Source: Salinibacterium hongtaonis
GTDB lineage: Bacteria; Actinomycetota; Actinomycetes; Actinomycetales; Microbacteriaceae
Reading direction: 5' to 3'
DNA: 64,000 bases
NCBI RefSeq assembly: GCF_003065485.1
Contig: NZ_CP026951.1
Coordinates: 868,001-932,000, forward strand
Shown here piece by piece: positions 43,548 through 52,530 of this stretch. The notes under the pieces were generated by a model. The model was not told where the DNA came from and did no database searches. It saw only the letters and a list, made by a program, of their open reading frames with translations. Within the stretch, counting starts at the first letter, position 1, and each line of letters opens with the position of its first letter. The position numbers and the translations under genes are program-made.

Positions 43548-44209
43548 GGTGTGCCTTCCTGTGGGGTGGCGTCGTCATCGCCGCTCTCGGCGTCCGGCGT
43601 CGCCACCTGATCAGGCTCTGGCGCGATTCCGAGTGCGGTCGCCGAGGCGACGCCCGCGATTGCCAACACCGCATAACCCCGGGCAGCGAGTTCTTGTGAA
43701 CGCTGCCACCAGTGGGCGGGGTCCCCGCCGTGCCGGTCTGGCGCGGTGATGACGAGCCCCTCAACGTCGTCGCGCAGCACCGCCAGCTCGGTGAGAAGCC
43801 GGATGCGAACAATCGGGGGCACCGTTCCGATGGTCCAGGATCGCCATTCTGTTACGCCGAGTTCATGCAGGGCGCGAACCGTTGCTCGCGGCCCCGCCGG
43901 AAGCCCGGCGAACATGAGTTCCTCGGCGACGACGGCGAACACCGTGATCTCGGCCGACGGGTCGTTAACCTCGGGTGCGTCGATCAGGGCAACCCGCCTG
44001 CGCAGCTCTGGCGCATCGGTGGAGTGATCGATGGTCACGCCACCGGTATCCGGGCGCATTCTGCCCGACGCGATGAGCCCGAGAACGCTCGGGCGTTGGG
44101 CAGTCTCTACTACGGCGAGTGTCGCAGAGTTACTGCGGAACGCTGCCGACATTACGGGGAGAGCTGAGCCGTGCCGGCCCTTGCTCACCTCGGTTAGTGT
44201 GACGATCAC
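43544..44209 (-). CDS. ABC-ATPase-like protein without a functional Walker A motif
   Basis: 221 residues that read like a decayed ABC ATP-binding domain: the start VTLTEVSKGRHGSALP matches the usual first strands, ATLAVVETAQRPSVLGLIASGR is where GxGxGKST would be, and TGGVTIDH matches the x-x-G-x-v loop after it. The GKST loop is missing and no LSGGQ signature is found (about 130-140, GTVPPIVRIRLLTELAVLRDD). It is therefore unlikely to hydrolyse ATP. Translationally coupled to the YhgE/Pip gene. GTG start with GGGAGG. C-terminus acidic. Confidence 0.72.
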   Translation of the reverse strand: MIVTLTEVSKGRHGSALPVMSAAFRSNSATLAVVETAQRPSVLGLIASGRMRPDTGGVTIDHSTDAPELRRRVALIDAPEVNDPSAEITVFAVVAEELMFAGLPAGPRATVRALHELGVTEWRSWTIGTVPPIVRIRLLTELAVLRDDVEGLVITAPDRHGGDPAHWWQRSQELAARGYAVLAIAGVASATALGIAPEPDQVATPDAESGDDDATPQEGTP

Positions 44210-44309
44210 GAGACCTCCCGATGCGATGGTGCGCGTGGCCCGCTCAGTGTAGGTCTGGAGGCTGGGGTGTTGTCATCGGGTTTTGGGAATAGCAGAGTGC
44301 TCGGTCGCG

Positions 44310-44343
44310 TTGTGACGAATATCAATGCAAACGTATCAAGATA
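44310..44343 (+). promoter_or_regulatory. Candidate promoter and operator of the LLM/FMN reductase operon
   Basis: TTGTGA (44310-44315) as -35 is 18 bases before TATCAA (44334-44339), a possible -10. The -10 lies within TATCAAGATA (44334-44343), a palindrome, and a second TATCAA occurs at 44320-44325. The pattern suggests a regulator site over the promoter; no dedicated regulator gene is adjacent. Confidence 0.4.
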
Positions 44344-44353
44344 GGACAGCGCG

Positions 44354-45496
44354 ATGAGCACCCAGATGCAGTTCGGTATCTTCAGCGTCGGTGACATCAC
44401 CGTCGATCCCACAACGGGCAGCGCCCCCACCGATGCCTCGCGTCTCAAAGACGTGCTGACGATCGCGCAGCATGCAGAAGAGGTTGGGCTTGACGTCTTC
44501 GCCATGGGCGAGCACCACAACCCACCGTTCTTTCCCTCAAGCCCCGTCGCCATCAACAGCTGGCTCGCTGCCAAGACCGAGCGCCTCATCCTCTCGACCG
44601 CGACGACCCTGATTACGACCAACGATCCCGTGCGTCTCGCCGAGGACTACGCCGTCCTTCAGCATCTCTCTGACGGCCGCATGGACCTTACGCTCGGCCG
44701 TGGCAACACTGGCCCCGTTTACCCCTGGTTCGGCGAAGACATTCGCCAGGGCATCCCGCTCGCGCTCGAGAAGTATGCGCTGCTTCGCCGCCTGTGGCGC
44801 GAAGAGTTCGTCGACTGGGAGGGTCAGTTCCGCACGCCGCTGCAGGGTTTCCAGTCGACGCCGCGCCCGCTCGACGGGATTCCTCCGTTCGTGTGGCATG
44901 GCAGCATCCGCAGTCCAGAGATCGCGGAGCAGGCCGCTTACTACGGCGACGGATTCTTCTCCAACCACATCTTCTGGCCGGGATCACACACGGCCAAGAT
45001 GGTCGGCTTCTACCGCCAGCGATTCGAGCACTACGGTCACGGAACGGCCGCTGAAGCGATCGTCGGTATCGGTGGGCAGGTCTTCATGCGCAAGAACTCG
45101 CAGGATGCGATCAACGAGTTTCGCCCGTACTTCGATAATGCGCCGGTCTACGGAAACGGCCCGAGTCTCGAAGAGTTCACCTCGCAGACGCCGCTCACGG
45201 TGGGTAGTCCGCAGGAGGTCATCGACCGCACACTCGGATTCCGCGACTACGTGGGCGACTATCAGCGTCAGCTGTGGCTCATCGACCACGCCGGACTCCC
45301 ACTCAAGACTGTGCTTGAGCAGCTCGACCTGCTCGGCGGCGAAGTGGTCCCCGCTCTTCGCGAGGAGTTCGCCAAGAACAGGCCAGCGAACGTTCCCGAT
45401 GCCCCGACTCACTCTGCACGTCTCGCAGCTGCCGCGGCAGCCGTTGAGCACGCGGCAGACCAGGCCAAATCCGCTTACCAGAGTTCGGAGGTCTAG
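44354..45496 (+). CDS. FMN-dependent luciferase-like monooxygenase (CE1758-type)
   Basis: 380 residues of the LLM class. Bacterial luciferase-like fold: FGIFSVGDI, AQHAEEVGLDVFAMGEHH, TATTLITTNDPVRLAEDYAVLQHLSDGRMDLTLGRG (in part LQHLSDGRMDLTLGRG), and YGDGFFSNHIFW. The pairing with the next gene matches the CE1758/CE1759 two-component systems of Corynebacterium, in which the reductase supplies FMNH2. Substrate unknown. ATG start with AGGACA upstream; C-terminus Ala-rich. Confidence 0.88.
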   Translation: MSTQMQFGIFSVGDITVDPTTGSAPTDASRLKDVLTIAQHAEEVGLDVFAMGEHHNPPFFPSSPVAINSWLAAKTERLILSTATTLITTNDPVRLAEDYAVLQHLSDGRMDLTLGRGNTGPVYPWFGEDIRQGIPLALEKYALLRRLWREEFVDWEGQFRTPLQGFQSTPRPLDGIPPFVWHGSIRSPEIAEQAAYYGDGFFSNHIFWPGSHTAKMVGFYRQRFEHYGHGTAAEAIVGIGGQVFMRKNSQDAINEFRPYFDNAPVYGNGPSLEEFTSQTPLTVGSPQEVIDRTLGFRDYVGDYQRQLWLIDHAGLPLKTVLEQLDLLGGEVVPALREEFAKNRPANVPDAPTHSARLAAAAAAVEHAADQAKSAYQSSEV

Positions 45497-45498
45497 CC

Positions 45499-46134
45499 AT
45501 GACCGAGGGAGCAACGCGACGCATCGCCGTCGTATCGGCAGGGCTCAGCAAGCCATCGAGTACCCGGATGCTCGCCGACCGTATTGCGGCGGCGACCGTG
45601 GCAGAGCTCGAGGCTCAGGGCATCACGGCTCATGTCGACACGTTCGAGCTGCGCGACACAGCGCAGGACGTGACCAACAACATGCTCACGGGCTTTCCGA
45701 GCCCCAAGCTTGAGGAGGTCATCGACACTGTTACGAGTGCCGATGGACTCATTGTTGTTACTCCCGTGTTCACCACGAGCTACAGCGGCCTGTTCAAGTC
45801 GTTCTTCGATGTCATCGACAACCAGGCTCTCGTCGATATGCCGGTCGTGATCGGGGCGACGGCAGGAACGCCGCGCCACTCGCTCGTGCTCGATTACGCG
45901 ATGCGTCCGCTGTTCACCTACCTGCACGCGGTCGTAACTCCGACCGGCGTTTTCGCCGCATCGTCGGACTGGGGCGACGCGGGCGACAAGGTCAAAACCC
46001 TCGGCAGCCGCATCGAGCGTGCGGCGAAGGAGCTTGCTCCGCTCGTCGCCGACTCAACCCGGTCGAGCACGGTGCGAGACCCGTTCGCGCTCGATGCGTC
46101 GTTCAGTCCGACAGGGTCTTACATCATCGACTAG
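45499..46134 (+). CDS. NADPH-dependent FMN reductase (CE1759-type)
   Basis: 211 residues with a flavodoxin-like fold: AVVSAGLSKPSSTRMLADRI (phosphate-binding loop region), SADGLIVVTPVFTTSYSGLFKSFFDVI and GATAGTPRHSLVLDYAMRPLF. Supplies reduced FMN to the LLM monooxygenase encoded two bases upstream. A long hairpin follows. Confidence 0.88.
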   Translation: MTEGATRRIAVVSAGLSKPSSTRMLADRIAAATVAELEAQGITAHVDTFELRDTAQDVTNNMLTGFPSPKLEEVIDTVTSADGLIVVTPVFTTSYSGLFKSFFDVIDNQALVDMPVVIGATAGTPRHSLVLDYAMRPLFTYLHAVVTPTGVFAASSDWGDAGDKVKTLGSRIERAAKELAPLVADSTRSSTVRDPFALDASFSPTGSYIID

Positions 46135-46273
46135 CGCGGCCACGGGCGGGGGACTGCATATGACGCCGGCGGACGGCGTGGTATCGAGCATGTCTCGATC
46201 GATAATATGCTGGCTGCTGCTGGCACCGTCGCAGATCTGATCGCTGGGACGCTGACGCTTAAGCCACAAGGCC

Positions 46274-46317
46274 CGCGCGTCCGGAATCCCACGGGGGTGG
46301 GGCATTCCGGACGCGCG
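46274..46317. terminator. Long hairpin, probably a bidirectional terminator
   Basis: CGCGCGTCCGGAAT (46274-46287) pairs perfectly with ATTCCGGACGCGCG (46304-46317); the inner CCCAC/GTGGG extends the stem past a 2-base bulge. It lies between the convergent FMN reductase and baeRF genes. No long T-run follows on either strand. Confidence 0.7.
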
Positions 46318-46342
46318 ACTTGTATCCCGTCCCTGTCTCGGA

Positions 46343-47470
46343 CTACGCGGGCGGTGCCTGCTCGTCGAGCGGATACCGCATTACGGCGGCAACCGAGGAT
46401 TCTCCCGGTAGGTCCGCACGGCGCACAGCCCACACCTTGCCGCCCGAGCGAAGCACTCGAAGCGCAATCTCATCCACGATGCCGTTGGTTCTCCCACTCG
46501 GTTCCTTCGCCAGAGCGAGGGCACCCGTGTCATCGATCGTGCCCTCCTGGGTGTCATCGATGTCGAATAGCAGTTCCTCGACGGCTCCGTCGGTAGCAGC
46601 GCGGGCAACCGTCGCGAGATCGGCCGAGGCGCGACCGTGGTTTGCTTTGGTGCCAAAGCGCTCTCGCCACGATGTCAAGATGGCGGCGTAATGCTCGTCG
46701 AGAACCGCCCTCGCCTTGGTTTCCAGATCCGCCAGAGAGAGAGCAGCGGGGTTCTCCTCGATCGCCTCTGGCAGCAGATTCTCATAGGTGTTCGCCTCGC
46801 GATAGGCCGGCTGCAGTTCGCTCGATGCGGCCAGGATCAACGGCTCGGTGTGCTCCGCCATCGCAGCGATTACGGCATCCTGCACGATGCGGCAATATTT
46901 GCGGAGCTCGATCTTCTCGCCCGTGCTTCCCAATGCACGCCCACGGTCTCGCTGCCCGTCACCCGAGGTGTATTCCAGAACGGTGTGGATGTCATCCGGC
47001 AGTGTGAGCGGGACCTCGTGGACCCCCTCATCGGGCGACAGCTCAGCGAGCTGGGCACCGCCTTCGCTCACGGCCACGACGTACGCTGCGTGACTAAACG
47101 CGATCGACCGAAGAAGCGGCCCGACATCGAACCTGTCGCCGACCGAGGTGCGGTTGGTCAGATGGTTCTTCACTCGGAATTCTCTGGCACCATCCGGGTT
47201 GGCAAAGAGCACCATCGATTCTGAGAGGTTCAGCCAAAACTCCTCACTGGTCACGGAGTCAAGCGCCGCCCGCACTGCACGCCTCTGCCGCACGTCGACT
47301 CCTGCAGCCTCGAGCTGGTGATCCGCCTCCCGAAGGGCGTCTTTGTATTCGAGTTCTAAGCGTTCTCGTTCTGCGGCGAACGGCGTGGTTCGCAGGATGA
47401 TGGAGACGCTCGCCTCCGATCGTTCGCCAGCGAGTTCAACGATGTCCTGATAGGTGAGTGTTGCGGTCAT
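46343..47470 (-). CDS. baeRF (bacterial archaeo-eukaryotic release factor-like) domain protein
   Basis: 375 residues. The central part has the eRF1-like layout recalled for baeRF families: SVSIILRTTP, an alpha-helical first half, LNLSESMVLFANPDG, DRFDVGPLLRSIAFSHAAYVVAVSE (in part), and the last segment GGKVWAVRRADLPGESSVAAVMRY, which resembles eRF1 domain 3. BaeRF proteins are suspected to act on stalled or hibernating ribosomes; the exact role is not known. The open frame extends to 47797, but ATG 47470 has TACCGT six bases upstream (complement of 47477-47482) plus GGAG. Confidence 0.78.
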   Translation of the reverse strand: MTATLTYQDIVELAGERSEASVSIILRTTPFAAERERLELEYKDALREADHQLEAAGVDVRQRRAVRAALDSVTSEEFWLNLSESMVLFANPDGAREFRVKNHLTNRTSVGDRFDVGPLLRSIAFSHAAYVVAVSEGGAQLAELSPDEGVHEVPLTLPDDIHTVLEYTSGDGQRDRGRALGSTGEKIELRKYCRIVQDAVIAAMAEHTEPLILAASSELQPAYREANTYENLLPEAIEENPAALSLADLETKARAVLDEHYAAILTSWRERFGTKANHGRASADLATVARAATDGAVEELLFDIDDTQEGTIDDTGALALAKEPSGRTNGIVDEIALRVLRSGGKVWAVRRADLPGESSVAAVMRYPLDEQAPPA

Positions 47471-47811
47471 GGCTCCACGGTAGGTTTCACCGGCATACGC
47501 GGGGAGAACGCTCATGGGATTCCTAGGAACACTCCGCGCTCGCGGCGATCCTGGCTCTCGCAGGGGGTCGCTGGTAGGCTTGGCGAGGTTGCAGAGATGC
47601 AACCAGAGCAAGAACCAAACGGAGCAGGCCGGCATGAGGCTGGTCACCGGTGGTGAGTTCCCGTATCGCACAGGGCGAAACGGTGATTTTCTACTGTTGG
47701 CCAGAGCCCGGCGCTCGCGCATATCGCGCGCGCCCCTGACTGCCCGCTCCTGCTCCGATGTATGAGTCGCGCCCACACGGGGGGCGACGTAAAACAAAGG
47801 AGAAACCCTTA
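47471..47811 (+). other. pnp leader and divergent promoter region
   Basis: 341 bases. On the plus strand TAGGCT (47575-47580) is a likely -10 for pnp, giving a leader of about 225 bases. Near its end GTCGCGCCC (47765-47773) and GGGGGGCGAC (47779-47788) form an imperfect stem, then comes AAAGGAG and the pnp ATG. pnp leaders are often autoregulated by structure. A short open frame (ATG 47598, 19 codons) is present but has no supporting evidence. Confidence 0.5.
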
Positions 47812-50091
<2,280 letters not shown>

Positions 50092-50110
50092 TCACCACCG
50101 CAGTGTCTAC

Positions 50111-50145
50111 GGATGCCCCGTTCTCCTGGTGAGGGCGGGGCATTC
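50111..50145. terminator. Terminator after pnp
   Basis: ATGCCCCG (50113-50120) pairs with CGGGGCAT (50136-50143) around a 15-base loop, between the pnp stop and the convergent small membrane protein gene. Confidence 0.6.
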
Positions 50146-50161
50146 GTCGTCTGCACGGTCA

Positions 50162-50467
50162 CTACGAGCTCAGGATGATGGTCCAGCCCACGACCATAAA
50201 GCCAATAACGATGCTGATGGTCAGGGCGGCAAGCAGGGCGAGCCTCACTCGGATGTTTTCCACCCCGAACCGAACGGCGACCATCACCAGGTAGAGCACC
50301 ACGGTCGTGACGAGCCCCGCGGTGGCCGCACCCAGGGGCGGCAATTCCCGCATCGCCCACAGCATGACGATGCTGAGCCCGGCGATTATGGCCGCGACGA
50401 CCAGCCACGTCTTACCGCTGTCGGTTCTGAGTGCTTTCTGGTTGGTTACCTTCTGCGGGTCTGACAC
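50162..50467 (-). CDS. Small membrane protein, unknown function
   Basis: 101 residues with three hydrophobic segments (about 20-40, 46-66, 76-98); a hydrophilic N-terminus (SDPQKVTNQKALRTDSGK). ATG start on the minus strand with GGAGGTGCAGTGTCAG upstream. Convergent with pnp. No family recognised. Confidence 0.72.
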   Translation of the reverse strand: MSDPQKVTNQKALRTDSGKTWLVVAAIIAGLSIVMLWAMRELPPLGAATAGLVTTVVLYLVMVAVRFGVENIRVRLALLAALTISIVIGFMVVGWTIILSS

Positions 50468-50558
50468 ACTGCACCTCCACCCCTCGGACGGGCCTCGCCC
50501 TCAACGCTGCCACTCTCCGCGTTCGGATACCAGCCTCCGCGCCTCATAGAATCTGCCT

Positions 50559-51473
50559 ATGCGTACAGTGGGGCACTCCGGCCTCGAGGTCTTTCCCGTC
50601 GGCATCGACGGGGGAGTCTTCGGCTGGCAGTCTGGCGCCCGCGACGCCGCGGCCATGCTCGACGCGTTTGCCGACTCGCGGGGCAACCTCATCTATACGG
50701 CCGATCACCATGCCGGGGGCAGAAGCGAGGTGATGATCGGTTCCTGGCTGCGAACGCAGCCAGATCGCTCACGCTTTGTTGTGGCAACGACTGTGGGGCG
50801 GCATCCGGATTGGCCCGGGCTTTCTCCCCGCATGGTCACTAGGGCCACGGAGGCGTCGCTGCGCAGGCTTGGCACCGATCACATTGACATCCTCACGCTC
50901 GACGGCACCAACTCATCGGTCGCAATCGATGACACCTTCGAAGCGGTTGATGCGCTCAATCGCGCGGGCAAGGTCAGGCACGTCGCCGTTCTTCGGCATT
51001 CCTCGGCTCGGGTCAGAGCGATGCAGCGCAACGCGCTCGAGTCGCGCTATCCGCCGCTCGTGGCGGCCGTTCACGACTACAGTCTCATGGCCCGCGGGGT
51101 TTTCGAGAACGAGGTCGCGGCTACGACGGAGGAACTCGGCATCGGTTTCTTCGCCCGCCGCCCCCTCGCCCACGGGTTTCTTTCGGGGCGCGCAACGGGG
51201 CCGATCACCGTTCCCATGATCGCGGGCATGGATCGCGCCGCGGTTTTTGCCGGCAGGCGGGGTACACGGGTGCTGGAGAAGCTCACGAGCATCGCGTCCG
51301 AACACGGTGTCTCGGTCGGGCGGGTGGCTGCGGCCTGGACTATTTCGAAGCCGGGAGTTTCGGCCGCGCTGTTCTCGGCTCAGTCCGTGGACGAGATCGT
51401 CGATCTGGCCGCTGCTCGGTACCTTGCGCTCACGCGCAGCCAGATGGCGGCTCTCGACGCTGTCTCGGCGTAA
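50559..51473 (+). CDS. Aldo/keto reductase homologue lacking the catalytic tetrad
   Basis: 304 residues with the AKR barrel pattern (LEVFPVGIDGGVFGW, GGRSEVMIGSWL, LRRLGTDHIDILTL, ALNRAGKVRHVAVLRHSSA, GVSVGRVAAAWTISKPGVSA). The tetrad positions are all changed: Asp to Tyr46, Tyr to His51, Lys to Thr78, His to Asp115. Redox activity by the usual mechanism is therefore not expected. Regulatory or binding functions are known for some AKR-fold proteins. ATG 50559 has TAGAAT six bases upstream (50547-50552). Convergent with the TetR gene. Confidence 0.85.
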   Translation: MRTVGHSGLEVFPVGIDGGVFGWQSGARDAAAMLDAFADSRGNLIYTADHHAGGRSEVMIGSWLRTQPDRSRFVVATTVGRHPDWPGLSPRMVTRATEASLRRLGTDHIDILTLDGTNSSVAIDDTFEAVDALNRAGKVRHVAVLRHSSARVRAMQRNALESRYPPLVAAVHDYSLMARGVFENEVAATTEELGIGFFARRPLAHGFLSGRATGPITVPMIAGMDRAAVFAGRRGTRVLEKLTSIASEHGVSVGRVAAAWTISKPGVSAALFSAQSVDEIVDLAAARYLALTRSQMAALDAVSA

Positions 51474-51490
51474 CGCGGGGGACCTAGGGC

Positions 51491-52087
51491 CTAAGCGGCG
51501 AGAAGGCGCTCGCCCAGTCGCGAGAGGGCGGCGGTGGTGGCGATGCGATCACCCATGTAGCCCCCGACCATGGCTCCGTCTCGAAGCATGACGAACTCGT
51601 CGGCTGCGTCCCCGGCGAGCGGGTGTCCGGCGAGCCGGAACTGCTCGGCAACAAACTCTGAATACCAGTCGCGGTGAATATTGACGATCGAGCGAACCGG
51701 ATGCCCGCTGTCGGGAAACTCGACGGAGGCGTTCATAAAGGCGCAGCCACGAAAGTCTGCTCGGTCTGCGCGTTGCCTGATCTCGTCGATCAGGCCCCTC
51801 AGGGTGTCCACGGGGCTGCCCGCGCTTGATTGGATAGCGGTGATCGATTCGACTGTGTCGACGTGAACGAGTTGCATGTAGGCGAGGATGAGGGCGTCTT
51901 TTGCGCCGAAATGCTTGTAGAAGGTCGCCTTGGTCACGCTGGATTCGCTGATCAGGCGGTCGATGCCGACGGCGCGGATGCCTTCGTAATAGAACAGCCG
52001 AGAGGCCGTTGCCAGAATTCGGGATCGTGCTCCGGGCCCCGGGGCGAAGATCGGCAGCTCAGCGGATCTGTCCTCGTGTATCGACAT
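51491..52087 (-). CDS. TetR family transcriptional regulator
   Basis: 198 residues: the N-terminal HTH (about 20-65; ILATASRLFYYEGIRAVGIDRL, SVTKATFYKHFGAKDAL) and a ligand domain with RADFRGCAFMNASVEFPD, typical of the YsiA/AcrR-like TetR_C group. Target unknown; the AKR-like neighbour is convergent, and the 443-base upstream region contains several inverted repeats that could hold its operator. ATG start with AGGACG upstream. Confidence 0.88.
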   Translation of the reverse strand: MSIHEDRSAELPIFAPGPGARSRILATASRLFYYEGIRAVGIDRLISESSVTKATFYKHFGAKDALILAYMQLVHVDTVESITAIQSSAGSPVDTLRGLIDEIRQRADRADFRGCAFMNASVEFPDSGHPVRSIVNIHRDWYSEFVAEQFRLAGHPLAGDAADEFVMLRDGAMVGGYMGDRIATTAALSRLGERLLAA

Positions 52088-52530
52088 TGAAGCGTCCTAT
52101 CTAAAAAAGGATGGAGCCTCCGAGCCCTCGGGGTCACGCCGGGCGACAAGACCGGAGTCTTGCACTACCTCGGCGTGACGCCCTCGGGCAACCGGCTAGG
52201 TATCACTGAATCCGAGTGGCGTGCTCACAGAATCGGGTTCTCTGCCTGCGCGCCTCGCGTTTCGGGTTCGCGATGGGTCGGTCTCAATGTCTTGCAGGCC
52301 TTGGTGCAGGCCGCCCGCCTTCGGGTAACGGGCTCGGATTCTTCGGCCGGGTAACCGGTTCCTCCGATGGCTCAACAGTAGCAAGGCCAGAGGGGACAGA
52401 CAGCTCTGTTTGTCCGGCAACCGGGGTACATTTTTGGTTTTCTGGGGTGCATTTGATTCAGCGCCGCGTCGGGCCTTGTCACTGTGCAAAACGCCCGGGG
52501 TGTTCAGCAGCGTGGCCTAGGCTCGACACA
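52088..52530. other. Long intergenic region with inverted and direct repeats
   Basis: 443 bases without a convincing gene between the divergent TetR and M16 genes. GTCACGCCG (52133-52141) and CGGCGTGAC (52171-52179) form a 9-bp inverted repeat, with CCCTCGGG just outside both arms. GGACAGACAG (52394-52403) and CTGTTTGTCC (52406-52415) form a 10-bp stem with one G-T pair. GGGGTACATTT (52423-52433) is repeated as GGGGTGCATTT (52444-52454), 21 bases apart. The last pair resembles the repeated ends of IS21-type elements, so a relic is possible. Confidence 0.5.

Noticed and set aside
41652-44209. Type VII secretion locus suggested by the EsaA-like YhgE protein
   Set aside because: No WXG100 proteins, EccC-type ATPase or other ESX components in the window.
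52160-52354. 64-codon frame between TetR and M16 genes
   Set aside because: No start signal and no recognisable sequence; lies over inverted repeats.
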